Shown one piece after another: positions 34,670-45,002 of a stretch of 64,000 nt of DNA (within the stretch, counting starts at the first letter, position 1; the number at the start of each line of letters is the position of its first letter). Source of the DNA: Altererythrobacter sp. BO-6. Its GTDB lineage: Bacteria; Pseudomonadota; Alphaproteobacteria; Sphingomonadales; Sphingomonadaceae. The position numbers and the translations under genes are program-made. The notes beneath the pieces were generated by a model. It did no database searches, was not told the origin of the DNA, and saw nothing but the letters and a program-made list of their open reading frames with translations. Location of the stretch: positions 1,984,001 through 2,048,000 of the forward strand of contig NZ_CP049259.1 in the NCBI RefSeq assembly GCF_011047315.1. The letters are read 5' to 3'.

Positions 34670-35539
34670 ATGCGGGCAGTCGCGGTTATTGGGGCGGGGC
34701 AGATGGGTACGGGCATCGCCCAGACAGTGGCCCAGCATGGCATGCAGGTACTGCTCGCCGATGTCGACCGTGCGCGGGCCGAAGCTGGCAAGGCCAATAT
34801 CGACAAGGCGCTGGGTAAGCTGGTCGGTCGCGGCAAGATGGAGATTGCCGAAGCCGAAGCGCTGCTGGGCCGGATCAGCCCGGTTTCCGACTATACGCCG
34901 ATGACCGACGCCGAACTGATCATCGAGGCGGCAACCGAACGCGAGGAGATCAAGAAAGCGATCTTCGAAGCCGCTGGCAAGCAATTAGCGAGCGGCGCGA
35001 TCATGGCGAGCAACACCAGCTCGATCCCGATCACCCGCATGGGCAATTATGCGCCCGATCCGGCGCGCTTTATCGGGCTGCACTTCTTCAATCCGGTGCC
35101 GGTGATGGGCCTGATCGAAGTGATTCCCGGCCTGGCCACCGCACAGGAAACGACTGACCGCATTACCGCTTTCGCCAGGAGCCTCGGCAAAGAGGTGGTC
35201 CTGAGCCAGGACGAGCCGGGCTTCGTGGTCAACCGCATCCTGCTGCCGATGATCAACGAAGCGATCTTCGTGCTGGGGCAGTCGACCGCCAATATCGAGG
35301 ATATCGACAAGGGTTGCCGCCTTGGCCTCAACCACCCGATGGGGCCACTGGAGCTGGCCGATTTTGTTGGGCTCGACACCTGTTTCGAGATCATCAAGGT
35401 GCTTTATGCCACCACCGGTGACAGCAAGTATCGCCCGGCGCCGCTGCTGGTGAAATATGTCGAGGCCGGTTGGCTGGGCCGCAAGACCGGACGTGGCTTT
35501 TATGACTACAGCGGGGATGCGCCGGTTCCGACGCGCTAG
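34670..35539 (+). CDS. 3-hydroxybutyryl-CoA dehydrogenase
   Basis: 289 residues. The dinucleotide-binding loop [11 protein letters not shown] (7-17), ASNTSSIPI, the catalytic His138 ([12 protein letters not shown]) with Glu150, and [16 protein letters not shown] are all present. Oxidises (S)-3-hydroxybutyryl-CoA with NAD(P), in fatty acid breakdown or polyhydroxyalkanoate metabolism; no beta-oxidation neighbours. Its stop overlaps that of the convergent DUF202 gene by four bases. Confidence 0.93.
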   Translation: MRAVAVIGAGQMGTGIAQTVAQHGMQVLLADVDRARAEAGKANIDKALGKLVGRGKMEIAEAEALLGRISPVSDYTPMTDAELIIEAATEREEIKKAIFEAAGKQLASGAIMASNTSSIPITRMGNYAPDPARFIGLHFFNPVPVMGLIEVIPGLATAQETTDRITAFARSLGKEVVLSQDEPGFVVNRILLPMINEAIFVLGQSTANIEDIDKGCRLGLNHPMGPLELADFVGLDTCFEIIKVLYATTGDSKYRPAPLLVKYVEAGWLGRKTGRGFYDYSGDAPVPTR

Positions 35540-35940
35540 TTAAACGCTGACCCGTTGTGCAGTATCCATAGCGCAATCGCCAGTGTTACGGCACCTGCGC
35601 TAACCCCCCAACCCATCCAGCTCAGGCTCGGAATTTCGGGGGCGTCTGCGCGGTGCGAGCTCAGCCGTGAGAGAGTCTTGCGGGCGCGCCGTTCCGCCGT
35701 GAATGCGACCACGCCGCCAAGCAGGATAAACGCGGTGGCAATTACGCGTGCCAGCCAAGGCGGATCGAATTCGCCGAACACTGCGCGGAACGCCAGGCCG
35801 ATACCGATCGCAGCAAAGGCCGTTCGCATCCAGCCGGCAAAAGTCCGCTCGGTCGCCATGACCGTGCGATCCTCCGCCATATCGGTGCGTTCTGCGGCGA
35901 GCTCGTTAGAATCCAACTTCTGGCCTGTCACCGGGTTCAA
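35536..35940 (-). CDS. DUF202 (YidH-like) membrane protein
   Basis: 134 residues. [31 protein letters not shown] is the DUF202 N-terminal motif, then two more hydrophobic helices ([32 protein letters not shown]). Function unknown. The frame from 35940 overlaps the upstream gene by 35 bases; a later start at 35880 (MAEDRTVM) would remove that overlap and is possible. Confidence 0.8.
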   Translation of the reverse strand: MNPVTGQKLDSNELAAERTDMAEDRTVMATERTFAGWMRTAFAAIGIGLAFRAVFGEFDPPWLARVIATAFILLGGVVAFTAERRARKTLSRLSSHRADAPEIPSLSWMGWGVSAGAVTLAIALWILHNGSAFN

Positions 35941-36283
35941 TCCTCACAACCTGTGTCTCGCTAGCGCCGAGATCGGTCTCGGGCTCGTAAGGTTCTACGC
36001 CTTCAGGTGTGGGATCGAAACCCTCGGCCGAATCGATCAGGTCTTCGTCGGACGCGAAGACAGTCGGCGGGGCGTCATCACGATATGGATCGGCGCGATC
36101 TTGCGATGGAGTATTGCCCATATATCGCGCATCGGGCGCCTGTCCGCCAGGATCGATCGCAGAGGCCGCCTTGATCAGCGCGCCTTCATCATTTTCGGTG
36201 CCCACGAGCATCGCTACGCTGAACATCGTCATGCCGACGAACAGCAGTGCTTTCTTGGGACTCTCGAACAACCCCTTGGCCAT
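35906..36283 (-). CDS. Hypothetical protein with one membrane segment
   Basis: 125 residues. Short N-terminal helix (ALLFVGMTMFSVAMLVG) then a soluble, acidic, proline-rich tail (EDLIDSAEGFDPTPEGVEPYEPETDLG). I do not recognise the family. It precedes DUF202 with a 35-base overlap, and follows mutS on the same strand by 26 bases. Confidence 0.6.
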   Translation of the reverse strand: MAKGLFESPKKALLFVGMTMFSVAMLVGTENDEGALIKAASAIDPGGQAPDARYMGNTPSQDRADPYRDDAPPTVFASDEDLIDSAEGFDPTPEGVEPYEPETDLGASETQVVRIEPGDRPEVGF

Positions 36284-36309
36284 GAGGATGGAGTATAATC
36301 GCCTGGCCG

Positions 36310-38934
36310 TTAACTTTCCGTAGCCTTGGCGTCAGCCGCCAATTCATAGAGCAGATCGAGTGCGTCCCGCGGCGACAGGGCGTCGAGGTCGATCGCGCGC
36401 AATCTTTCGGCCAGTGAATCGCGTTCGGGCTCCGGTTCTGCAACCATGGCCGCAAACAAGGGCAGATCGCCCAGGCCAGCAGCGAGGCCGCCGGATTCGG
36501 CCCGGTTCTTCTCCAGCCGGTCGAGCACCTGCTTCGCGCGGGCGACGACTGTGTCCGGTACGCCGGCCAGCTTTGCCACGGCCAGGCCATAACTGCGGTC
36601 CGCCGGGCCGGCTGCCAGCTCGTGCAGCAGCACCAGGTCACCCTTGTATTCGCGCGCACGGACATGATGGAGCGACAACGCTTCGCAGCTGTCCGCCAGC
36701 CGCGCGAGCTCGTGGTAATGCGTGGCAAACAGGCAGCGACAGCGGATCGAGGAGTGCACCGCCTCGACCACCGCCCAGGCCAGCGCCAGCCCGTCATAGG
36801 TCGATGTGCCGCGCCCGACTTCATCGAGGATCACGAAGCTGCGTTCGCTCGCCTGGCTCAGGATCGCGGCGGTCTCGACCATTTCGACCATGAAGGTAGA
36901 CCGTCCGCGCGCGAGATTGTCCGATGCGCCGACGCGGCTGAACAAGCGGTCGACCAGGCCGATCCGCGCGCTTTCGGCGGGTACGAAGCCGCCTGCCTGC
37001 GCCAGCAGCACGATCAGCGCATTCTGGCGTAGGAAGGTGGACTTGCCGCCCATGTTGGGGCCGCCGATCAGCCACAGCCGGTCATCCGGCTTCAGCAGGC
37101 AATTGTTGGCAACGAAGCGCTCTCCGCTGCGCGCGAGCGCGGCTTCGACCACTGGATGGCGCCCGCCGGTGATCTCCAAGGCGCGGCTCGCCTCGATTTC
37201 GGGGCGGCACCAGCCGCCTTCGGCCGCGCGCTCTGCTTGCCCCGCGCTGACATCGATCCGCGCGAGCGCGGCTGCGGTGGCGGCGATGCGCGGCGCGGCG
37301 GCGCGGATCTCGCTGACCAGTTCCTCGAAATGCGCTTCCTCGGCGGCCAAGGCATGTCCGCCAGCCTCGGCGATACGGCTCGCTTCCTCATGCAGCGCGA
37401 CCGAATTGAAGCGGACGGCCCCGGCCATGGTTTGCCGGTGGGCGAAGCCGCTATCCGGCGCCATCAGCGCGTCGGCATGCTTTGCTGGCACTTCGATGAA
37501 ATAGCCGAGCACGCCATTGTGCCTGATCTTGAGCGCGGCGATGCCGGTGTCGCTTCGATAGCGCGCTTCCATCGCGGCGATTGCGCGGCGGGCATTGCCC
37601 GAAATCGCGCGCAATTCGTCGAGCGCCGCATCATAGCCTTCAGCAATGTAGCCGCCGTTCGAACGCTCGGTCGGAGGCGAAGTGACCAGCGCACGGTCGA
37701 GCAAATCGGTCAGCGCGCCATGCCCGCCCAATTGCGGGAGCAGTTCCGTAAGATAGCCGGGCGCGTCGGGCAAATTCCCCAGAAATCCGGCAATGCGGCG
37801 CGCGTCGTTGAGCCCGTCGCGGATCTGGCCGAGGTCGCGCGGACTGCCTCGCCCGGCGACGATCCGCCCCAAGGCCCGGCCAAGGTCAGGCAGGTTGCGC
37901 ATCGCATCGCGCAGCTCGGCGCGGCTGAGCGGGTCGGTCAGGAACCACTGCACAAGCGCCAGGCGCCGCTCGATAGCTGCCATGTCGAGCAGCGGCGCCG
38001 AAAGGTCTTCGGCCAGCAGGCGGGCGCCGGCACCGGTAACGCAGCGGTCGATCGCCGCGATCAGGCTGCCTTCGCGCGAACCCGTCTGGCTGGCGAGGAT
38101 TTCCAGGCTGCCGCGGGTCGCCTCGTCCATCGCCATCGCTTGGCCCGCCTCGCGTGCGCGGGGCGGCAAGAGGAGCGGCAAGGTGCCGCGCCCGACATGG
38201 TCGAGATAAGCAATCAGCCCGCCCGCAGCCGCCAGCATCGCGCGCGAGAAGCTGCCGAACCCGTCGAGCGTGGCGACGCCGTGGATCCGGCGCAGCACAG
38301 CTTCGCCACCGTCGCTGGCAAATTCGGACGCGGCCCGTGCGACCGCGCCATCGGGTCCGTGGATCCATCCCTCGGGCACCACGCATTCGCTGAGCGGCAG
38401 GCGGGCGAGCGCCGCATCTATGCCATCGAGCGGGCATTCCTCCAGCACCATCTCGCCGGTGGATATGTCGCAGCTGGCGATCCCGACCGTGCCGCGCACT
38501 TCGGCCAGCGCCACCAGCAAATTGGCGCGGCGCGGCTCGAGCAGGGCTTCCTCGGTGAGTGTCCCGGCAGTGACGAAACGGACGATGTCGCGCTTGACCA
38601 GCGCCTTGGATGATGGCGTGCCTTCGCGTTTGGCGCGGGCCTTGGCTTCATCGGGCGTTTCGACCTGTTCGGCGATCGCTACCCGGCACCCGGCCTTGAT
38701 CAGCCGGGCGAGATAACCTTCCGCCGAATGCACCGGCACCCCGCACATCGGCACCGGTTCGCCGCCATGTTCGCCGCGGCTGGTGAGCGCGATGTCGAGG
38801 ATCGCCGCCGCCTGTTTCGCATCGTCGAAGAACAATTCGAAGAAATCGCCCATCCGGTAGAACAGCAGGCTGCCTTCGGCTTCGCGCTTCAGCGCGAGAT
38901 ATTGCTGCATCATCGGAGTCGGCTGGGCGGACAT
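36310..38934 (-). CDS. mutS: DNA mismatch repair protein MutS
   Basis: 874 residues, full length. Mismatch wedge Phe31 and Glu33 in GDFFELF; the ATPase has GPNMGGKSTFLRQ (Walker A, near residue 625), FVILDEVGRGTSTYDG (Walker B and signature) and FATHYHELARL. MutL is not in this window. Recognises base mismatches as a dimer. Confidence 0.97.
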   Translation of the reverse strand: MSAQPTPMMQQYLALKREAEGSLLFYRMGDFFELFFDDAKQAAAILDIALTSRGEHGGEPVPMCGVPVHSAEGYLARLIKAGCRVAIAEQVETPDEAKARAKREGTPSSKALVKRDIVRFVTAGTLTEEALLEPRRANLLVALAEVRGTVGIASCDISTGEMVLEECPLDGIDAALARLPLSECVVPEGWIHGPDGAVARAASEFASDGGEAVLRRIHGVATLDGFGSFSRAMLAAAGGLIAYLDHVGRGTLPLLLPPRAREAGQAMAMDEATRGSLEILASQTGSREGSLIAAIDRCVTGAGARLLAEDLSAPLLDMAAIERRLALVQWFLTDPLSRAELRDAMRNLPDLGRALGRIVAGRGSPRDLGQIRDGLNDARRIAGFLGNLPDAPGYLTELLPQLGGHGALTDLLDRALVTSPPTERSNGGYIAEGYDAALDELRAISGNARRAIAAMEARYRSDTGIAALKIRHNGVLGYFIEVPAKHADALMAPDSGFAHRQTMAGAVRFNSVALHEEASRIAEAGGHALAAEEAHFEELVSEIRAAAPRIAATAAALARIDVSAGQAERAAEGGWCRPEIEASRALEITGGRHPVVEAALARSGERFVANNCLLKPDDRLWLIGGPNMGGKSTFLRQNALIVLLAQAGGFVPAESARIGLVDRLFSRVGASDNLARGRSTFMVEMVETAAILSQASERSFVILDEVGRGTSTYDGLALAWAVVEAVHSSIRCRCLFATHYHELARLADSCEALSLHHVRAREYKGDLVLLHELAAGPADRSYGLAVAKLAGVPDTVVARAKQVLDRLEKNRAESGGLAAGLGDLPLFAAMVAEPEPERDSLAERLRAIDLDALSPRDALDLLYELAADAKATES

Positions 38935-39044
38935 TCGCCAAGCCGTAGCGGTGCGGCTGGCGATTCGGAACGGGGCAAGCCAAGCTTTCCCCTATCGCTC
39001 CGTGTCAGGCTCGTTTAGGGGAAGCGGCAGACAGGAGGTTAGCC

Positions 39045-41306
39045 TTGGCCGACAAGAGCAAAGTGACTTTTACGACCCGCGAAGCGCTGTTTTACCACGA
39101 GACGATCCGTCCGGGTAAGATCGAGATCATCGCGTCCAAGCCGATGGCAACGCAGCGCGACCTCAGCCTCGCCTATTCGCCCGGCGTGGCCGCCCCGGTC
39201 GAAGCTATCGCCGAAGACCCCAAACTCGCCGCGAAATATACTGCGCGATCGAACCTGGTAGCGGTGATTTCCAATGGCACCGCTATCCTTGGCCTGGGCA
39301 ATCTGGGCGCGCTGGCATCGAAGCCGGTGATGGAAGGCAAGGCGGTGCTGTTCAAGCGCTTCGCCGATGTCGATCTGATCGATATCGAGCTTGATACCGA
39401 AGATCCCGAAGCCTTTATCAATGCGGTTGCACTGATGGAGCCGAGCTTTGGCGGCATCAACCTTGAAGACATCAAGGCGCCCGAGTGCTTCATAATCGAA
39501 CAGGCGCTGCGCGACCGGATGAAGATCCCGGTGATGCATGACGACCAGCATGGCACCGCAATCATCGCCGCCGCCGGACTGATCAATGCCTGCCTTTTGA
39601 CCGGGCGCAAGCTCAAGGATTGCCGCATGGTGGTGAACGGTGCGGGGGCCTCGGCGCTGGCCTGTACCGCGCTGATCAAGGCGATGGGCATTCCTCATGA
39701 AAACGTGATCGTGTGCGACCGTTCCGGGCCGATCTATCCGGGCCGCGACGATGTCGACCAATGGAAAAGCGCACATGCCGTGCCAACCGAGGCACGCAGC
39801 CTGGAAGAAGCGCTGGTCGGTGCAGACATCTTCCTGGGCCTTTCCGCCGCCGGCGCGCTCAAGCCCGAATGGGTGGCGAAGATGGCGGACAAGCCGATCA
39901 TCTTCGCCATGGCCAACCCCGTGCCCGAAATCATGCCGGATGAAGCCAAGGCGGTGAAGCCCGATGCGATCATCGCCACCGGCCGCTCGGACTTTCCCAA
40001 CCAGGTCAACAATGTGCTGGGCTTCCCCTTCATCTTCCGCGGCGCGCTGGATGTGCAGGCGACCACGATCAATGAAGAGATGAAGATCGCCGCCGCACGG
40101 GCGATTGCCGAACTGGCACGCGAGCGCGTGCCGGACGAAGTCGCGGCGGCTTATGGCGTCTCGCACCAGTTTGGCGAGGAGTACATCATCCCCGCGCCGT
40201 TCGATCCGCGCCTGATGGAGGTAGTGTCCTCTGCCGTTGCCAAGGCGGCGATGGATTCAGGGGTTGCGCTGGCCCCGATCGAGGATCTTGACGCCTATCG
40301 CCATTCGCTGAAGGCGCGGCTCAACCCGACCACTTCGGTGCTGACGCAGGTCTATGAGATGGCGAAGGCCAATCCCAAACGGGTGGTCTTCGCCGAAGCG
40401 GAAGAAGACGTGGTGCTGCGTGCTGCGATCCAGTTCCGCGATTTCGGCTATGGCACGCCGATCCTGGTCGGGCGCACGGAAAAGGTGCGCGAGAAGTTGG
40501 TTGAACTGGCGGTCGAAGATCCCGACAGCTTCGAAATCCAGAACTCGAAGACCTCCGAACACGTGCCGGCAATGAATGCCTATCTCTATGATCGCTTGCA
40601 GCGCAAAGGGTATACCGAGCGCGACGTCGGGCGGATGGTCAACCAGGAGCGCAATGTATTCGCGGCGCTGCTGGTGGCGCTGGGCCACGGCGATGCAATG
40701 ATCAGCGGTTTGACCCGCCCCTTTGCGCAGACCGCGCGCGAAGTGAACCTGGTGCTCGATCCGAAGGAAGGCGAAATCCCCTTCGGCATCCATTTGATGA
40801 TCGGCAAGAACTACACGGTATTCCTGGCGGACACGACCATCAATGAGCGCCCGGATGCAGCGCAGCTGGCGCATATTGCCAAGGGCACCGCAGCGGTCGC
40901 GCGGCGGCTGGGGCACGAACCGCGCGTTGCCTTCCTCAGCTATTCGACCTTCGGCAATCCGTCAGGCAAGTGGCTCGACAGCATTCGCGGTGCGGTGTCG
41001 ATCCTCGATGAGGAGGACCCGGGCTTCGAATACGAAGGCGAGATGGCGCCCGATGCCGCTCTCAATCCCAAGGTGATGGAACTCTATCCGTTCAGCCGCC
41101 TGTCGGCGCCGGCCAATGTGCTGATCATGCCGGGGCTGCAATCGGCCAACCTGTCGGCCAAATTGCTGCGCGAACTGGCTGGCGCCTCCACCATCGGTCC
41201 GATGCTGGTGGGCATGCAAAAGCCGGTGCAGATCGCGCCGATGACGGCGATCGCGCCCGATGTGCTAACGCTGGCCGTGCTCGCGGCGGCAGGCGTGGCG
41301 GGGTAA
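39045..41306 (+). CDS. maeB: NADP-dependent malic enzyme with phosphotransacetylase domain (MaeB)
   Basis: 753 residues. Malic enzyme domain (about 1-420) with [29 protein letters not shown] and [11 protein letters not shown] for NADP; then a phosphotransacetylase-like domain (about 430-750). Converts malate to pyruvate, CO2 and NADPH; in this fused class the second domain is regulatory. TTG start at 39045 is supported by AGGAGG at 39033-39038. Followed closely by the ACT gene (5 bases). Confidence 0.95.
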   Translation: MADKSKVTFTTREALFYHETIRPGKIEIIASKPMATQRDLSLAYSPGVAAPVEAIAEDPKLAAKYTARSNLVAVISNGTAILGLGNLGALASKPVMEGKAVLFKRFADVDLIDIELDTEDPEAFINAVALMEPSFGGINLEDIKAPECFIIEQALRDRMKIPVMHDDQHGTAIIAAAGLINACLLTGRKLKDCRMVVNGAGASALACTALIKAMGIPHENVIVCDRSGPIYPGRDDVDQWKSAHAVPTEARSLEEALVGADIFLGLSAAGALKPEWVAKMADKPIIFAMANPVPEIMPDEAKAVKPDAIIATGRSDFPNQVNNVLGFPFIFRGALDVQATTINEEMKIAAARAIAELARERVPDEVAAAYGVSHQFGEEYIIPAPFDPRLMEVVSSAVAKAAMDSGVALAPIEDLDAYRHSLKARLNPTTSVLTQVYEMAKANPKRVVFAEAEEDVVLRAAIQFRDFGYGTPILVGRTEKVREKLVELAVEDPDSFEIQNSKTSEHVPAMNAYLYDRLQRKGYTERDVGRMVNQERNVFAALLVALGHGDAMISGLTRPFAQTAREVNLVLDPKEGEIPFGIHLMIGKNYTVFLADTTINERPDAAQLAHIAKGTAAVARRLGHEPRVAFLSYSTFGNPSGKWLDSIRGAVSILDEEDPGFEYEGEMAPDAALNPKVMELYPFSRLSAPANVLIMPGLQSANLSAKLLRELAGASTIGPMLVGMQKPVQIAPMTAIAPDVLTLAVLAAAGVAG

Positions 41307-41310
41307 GGCC

Positions 41311-41838
41311 ATGAGCGAAATCACGCGTATAGTCCTATCGGTCACCGGCAGCGACCGCCCGGGGCTGACTTCGGCCCTGTCCGAAGCCGTGCTGGCCGCC
41401 GGCGGGAACTGGAAAGAGGGGCACCTTAGCCGCTTGGGCGGGCTCTATGTCGGCTCGGTGCTGGTCGAGCTGGAGCCGGCCAACGTTGCCAAGCTGGTGA
41501 ACCAGGTCCAGGCGATCGATGCCGCCGGCCTCAACGTGGTGATCAACCCGGCTGGCACTGCGCCTGAAGGCGATCGCCCGCAACTGCTGTTCGAACTGGT
41601 GGGACAGGACCGGCCCGGAATCATCAAGCAGGTATCTTCGATCCTGGCCGGGTTGGGTGCGAATATCGAAAGCCTGTCGAGCGGCGAAGTCTCTGGCGCA
41701 TGGAGCGGTGAACACCTGTTCCGGGCAGAAGTGAAAGTGACTTTGCCCGATGGTGTTGCACCCGAGGACGCTCAGGCCGCGCTAGAGGAAATCTCCGGCG
41801 AAATCATGGTCGATTTCACTTTTGCGGCGGGTGACTAG
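41311..41838 (+). CDS. ACT domain protein (GcvR-like)
   Basis: 175 residues with two ACT domains: RIVLSVTGSDRPGLTSALSEAVLAAGGNWKEG (5-36) and LFELVGQDRPGIIKQVSSILAGLGANIESL (about 95-124). The tandem arrangement without an enzyme domain matches the glycine cleavage regulator GcvR. The ligand, probably an amino acid, is unknown. Convergent with trmB three bases away. Confidence 0.85.
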   Translation: MSEITRIVLSVTGSDRPGLTSALSEAVLAAGGNWKEGHLSRLGGLYVGSVLVELEPANVAKLVNQVQAIDAAGLNVVINPAGTAPEGDRPQLLFELVGQDRPGIIKQVSSILAGLGANIESLSSGEVSGAWSGEHLFRAEVKVTLPDGVAPEDAQAALEEISGEIMVDFTFAAGD

Positions 41839-41840
41839 CG

Positions 41841-42545
41841 TCAGCCCTTTCTTCGATAGCGGAAGTACCACACTTCGTGGCCATAGACCGTGCGGGCCTT
41901 GTGTTCATAGCGGGTTTCGGGCCAGCCTGACGGCCGGCTCTCCCAGCTTGAACGGTCCTTGACCTGCCATTCGAACGCGTCGGTGTGGCGCTGCATCACC
42001 ATCAGCGCGTGGCGCAGATAGACCGGGTGGTCTGTGCCGAAGCGGAATTCACCGCCGGGCTTGAGCTTGTCGGCAAACATCCTCACCGGACCATCGTTCA
42101 TCATCCGCCGCTTGGCATGTTTGGCTTTGGGCCAGGGATCGGGGTGCAGCAGGTACAGCATGGTCAGCGCCCCGTCGGGGATGCGGCTCAGCACTTCCAG
42201 CGCGTCGCCCATATGCAGGCGCACATTGGCGAGCCGCTGGTCCTCGATATGGGTCAACGCCTGAGCCACGCCGTTGACGAAAGGCTCGGCCCCGATGAAG
42301 CCGTGATCGGGCAGCAGGTCGGCGCGATAGGCGAGGTGCTCGCCCCCGCCGAAGCCGATTTCGAAATGCAAAGGCCTTTCGTCTCCGAAAAGCAGCTGCG
42401 AGGTCACGGGGCCCTCGGTCGGCACCGAAATCTGCGGCAAAAGGTTGTCCACCAGGCCCTGCTGGTGCGCGCGCAGCGGCCGGCCCTGGCTGCGGCCATA
42501 GAGCCGGTTGAGCGTGGTCGGATCGCCTTCCTTGAATGCAGACAT
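41841..42545 (-). CDS. trmB: tRNA (guanine-N7-)-methyltransferase TrmB
   Basis: 234 residues. FEIGFGGGEHLAYRA is the SAM-binding loop; IGAEPFVNGVAQAL, and YLLHPDPWPKAKHAKRRM the catalytic/tRNA-binding part; FRFGTDHPVYLRHALMVM follows. Methylates G46 of tRNA. Alone on its strand between two terminator regions. Confidence 0.95.
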   Translation of the reverse strand: MSAFKEGDPTTLNRLYGRSQGRPLRAHQQGLVDNLLPQISVPTEGPVTSQLLFGDERPLHFEIGFGGGEHLAYRADLLPDHGFIGAEPFVNGVAQALTHIEDQRLANVRLHMGDALEVLSRIPDGALTMLYLLHPDPWPKAKHAKRRMMNDGPVRMFADKLKPGGEFRFGTDHPVYLRHALMVMQRHTDAFEWQVKDRSSWESRPSGWPETRYEHKARTVYGHEVWYFRYRRKG

Positions 42546-42561
42546 GGCTGGCCGCCTAAAG

Positions 42562-42597
42562 AAAAATCGCCCCGTAGCAAAGGCTACAGGGCGATTT
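42562..42597 (-). terminator. Terminator of ctrA (works on both strands)
   Basis: Read on minus: AAATCGCCC-GTAGC arms pairing across TTTG to GCTAC-GGGCGATTT, then TTCTTT. A long stem with AT ends is typical of bidirectional terminators. It lies 24 bases past the ctrA stop and just upstream of trmB. Confidence 0.85.
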
Positions 42598-42620
42598 CTC
42601 GCTGAACTCTATGTGGCTGC

Positions 42621-43316
42621 TCAAGCCGCTTCGGCAGCGTCCTCGGCATCGCGTAGCACATAGCCGCGGCCCCACACGGTCTCGATGTAATTGTCCCCCC
42701 CGCAGGCATGGCTCAATTTCTTGCGTAGCTTGCAGATGAACACGTCGATGATCTTGAGTTCCGGCTCGTCCATCCCGCCGTAAAGGTGGTTGAGGAACAT
42801 TTCCTTGGTCAGCGTGGTACCCTTGCGCAAGCTGAGCAGCTCGAGCATCGCATATTCCTTGCCGGTCAGGTGGACGCGCGCGCCATCGACTTCGACGGTC
42901 TTGGCATCGAGGTTCACCGCCAGCTTGCCGGTGCGGATGATCGACTGGCTGTGGCCCTTCGAACGGCGCACCACGGCGTGGATGCGGGCGACCAGCTCTT
43001 CACGGTGGAACGGCTTGGTCACGTAATCGTCGGCGCCGAAGCCGAAGCTGCGGATCTTGCTGTCCATCTCGGAAATGCCCGAGAGGATCAGGACCGGCGT
43101 CTGCACCTTGGCGACGCGCAGCTTCTTCAGCACGTCATAGCCGTGCATGTCCGGCAGGTTCAGGTCGAGCAGGATGATATCGTAATCATACAGCTTGCCC
43201 AGATCGAGGCCTTCTTCGCCAAGATCGGTCGAATAGACGTTAAAACCTTCAGTCGTGAGCATCAGCTCGATCGCCTTGGCGGTTGTCGGCTCATCCTCAA
43301 TCAAAAGCACGCGCAT
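42621..43316 (-). CDS. ctrA: Cell-cycle response regulator CtrA
   Basis: 231 residues, the exact length of Caulobacter CtrA. Receiver with Asp51 ([16 protein letters not shown]) and OmpR-type winged helix ending [27 protein letters not shown]. Controls chromosome replication, division and motility genes by binding TTAA-N7-TTAA sites. ATG at 43316 follows AGGGGGAACCACCC; the longer frame from 43400 is not conserved. It has candidate autoregulatory sites upstream. Confidence 0.96.
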   Translation of the reverse strand: MRVLLIEDEPTTAKAIELMLTTEGFNVYSTDLGEEGLDLGKLYDYDIILLDLNLPDMHGYDVLKKLRVAKVQTPVLILSGISEMDSKIRSFGFGADDYVTKPFHREELVARIHAVVRRSKGHSQSIIRTGKLAVNLDAKTVEVDGARVHLTGKEYAMLELLSLRKGTTLTKEMFLNHLYGGMDEPELKIIDVFICKLRKKLSHACGGDNYIETVWGRGYVLRDAEDAAEAA

Positions 43317-43380
43317 GGGTGGTTCCCCCTTTGCCCCAGAGCTTGGCTCGAAACCCCCCGTTAGGAAGGGTTGCCATGAA

Positions 43381-43452
43381 TTAACCACACGAGGTCTCAA
43401 CGAAAAAGGTTAATTTACGGTAAAGCGGGTCTGGGATCGACTTCGGGTTAAC
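43381..43452 (-). promoter_or_regulatory. Cluster of CtrA-type TTAA sites upstream of ctrA
   Basis: Three half-sites in about 70 bases: TTAACCA at 43381-43387; on the minus strand TTTA-N7-TTAACC at 43408-43424; and GTTAAC at 43447-43452. They lie 65 to 140 bases upstream of the ctrA ATG. One full-length-like site has a single mismatch. CtrA autoregulation is known in Caulobacter. Confidence 0.55.
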
Positions 43453-43512
43453 ACTGAGTCTTTGAGGCAACAGCTGCGCATCCTAATGCCGCGCGTAGCA
43501 AAGTCGTTGAAA

Positions 43513-44997
43513 TTAGAGTGCGTTAAGTTTCTTTTGACGGCGCCGCTGCACGCTCGAGCCGATCCCGATCGCCTCGCGGTATTTCGCGACGGTGCGGCGC
43601 GCCAGGTCGAACCCTTCCGCTTTCAGCAGGTCTACCAGCGTATCGTCCGACAGGATTTTTTTGGGATCTTCGGCATCGATCAGCGCCTTGATCCGGGCCT
43701 TTACCGCTTCGGAAGACGCGCCTTCGCCATCGCCAGAAACTCCAATCCGGCCTACCCCGCTGGTGAAAAAATACTTCAGCTCGAACGTGCCGCGATCGCA
43801 ATGCAGGAACTTGTTGCTGGTCACCCGGCTGACCGTGCTTTCATGCATTTCGATCGCTTCGGCAACTTCGCGCAAGGTGAGCGGGCGCAATTCCGCCACG
43901 CCGCGCCGGAAGAAGCCATCCTGCTGCTTCACGATCTCGGCGGCAGTCTTGAGGATGGTCTTCTGCCGCTGGTCGAGTGCCTTGATCAGCCAGTTGGCAT
44001 CCGCCAGCTTTTCCTTGAGCCAGCGCCGGGTGGCCTGGTCAGTCCCGCCCTGGCGCAATTCAACCAGGTAGCCGCGATTGACGATCAGGCGCGGCAGGGT
44101 GTCCTCGTTCAACCTGATGTCCCACCCGCCATTGCCGGACGCGCTGATCAGGATGTCGGGGACGACGGCCTGCGCGCTGGTGCCGCCAAAGGCGAGGCCG
44201 GGCTTCGGGTCATAGCTGCGCAATTCGCTCAGCATGTCGGCGAAATCTTCATCGTCAACGCCGCACATCCGCCGCAGCCGGGCGATCTCTCCGCGTGCGA
44301 GCAGGTCGAGATTGTCGATCAGCCGCGCCATGCAGGGATCATAGCGGTCCGCTTCGCGCGCCTGGATTGCCAGGCATTCGGCCAGCGAACGCGCGCCCAC
44401 GCCGCTGGGGTCGAGTTTCTGCACCAGCGAGAGAGCCTGTTCCGCCTCGCCAATCCCGACATCCAGGTCGCGGGCAATCTCGCGCAAGTCGAAATGCAGG
44501 TAGCCGGCTTCGTCGAGCAGGCCGATGATGTGGCGGGCGATGAATTCTTCGCTAGGATCGCGGCTGAGCGCGCCAACCTGTTCCTGCAGATGGTCGGCCA
44601 GGCTGAGATCGGCGCTGCTGCGCTCTTCAAAGCCGGGGGCATCTGGATCGAGCGCAGCCAGCGAATGGGTTGCGCCCCAGTCGCCGCCGCCGCTATCGTA
44701 GTCGCGATCAAGCGCTGTGGGGTCGAGGTCGAGCGGGGCCTCGCTTTCGCCGGCGCCTTGCGCGATCAGCATATCGGCAGACATTTCATCGCGCGGCATG
44801 TCGTCGATGTCGGCGGCGCTTTCCGCATCGCGCGACACCTCGCCCGCTTCAAGCAGCGGATTGGATTCGAGCGCTTCGCCGATGAAGGCCTCAATCTCGA
44901 GATTCGACAGCGCCAGCAGCTTGATCGCCTGCTGCAGCTGTGGCGTCATCACCAGCGATTGCGATTGCCTAAGGTCTAGGCGGGGACTCAGCGCCAT
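43513..44997 (-). CDS. rpoN: RNA polymerase sigma-54 factor RpoN
   Basis: 494 residues. N-terminal region I (LSPRLDLRQSQSLVMTPQLQQAIKLL), acidic region II, core-binding domain, and C-terminal RpoN box (ARRTVAKYRE). HTH part LREVAEAIEMHESTVSRVTSNKFL. Recognises -24/-12 promoters such as the one found at 1367-1382. lptB lies 5 bases upstream; lptA and lptC are not adjacent. Confidence 0.97.
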   Translation of the reverse strand: MALSPRLDLRQSQSLVMTPQLQQAIKLLALSNLEIEAFIGEALESNPLLEAGEVSRDAESAADIDDMPRDEMSADMLIAQGAGESEAPLDLDPTALDRDYDSGGGDWGATHSLAALDPDAPGFEERSSADLSLADHLQEQVGALSRDPSEEFIARHIIGLLDEAGYLHFDLREIARDLDVGIGEAEQALSLVQKLDPSGVGARSLAECLAIQAREADRYDPCMARLIDNLDLLARGEIARLRRMCGVDDEDFADMLSELRSYDPKPGLAFGGTSAQAVVPDILISASGNGGWDIRLNEDTLPRLIVNRGYLVELRQGGTDQATRRWLKEKLADANWLIKALDQRQKTILKTAAEIVKQQDGFFRRGVAELRPLTLREVAEAIEMHESTVSRVTSNKFLHCDRGTFELKYFFTSGVGRIGVSGDGEGASSEAVKARIKALIDAEDPKKILSDDTLVDLLKAEGFDLARRTVAKYREAIGIGSSVQRRRQKKLNAL

Positions 44998-45002
44998 TGG
45001 GT

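Noticed and set aside
37156..38613. Plus-strand ORF of 485 codons opposite mutS
   Set aside because: Shadow frame with Arg/Gln/Ala-rich low-information sequence; mutS on the other strand has all motifs.
43462..44979. Plus-strand ORF of 505 codons opposite rpoN
   Set aside because: Antisense shadow of a full-length sigma factor; no family resemblance.
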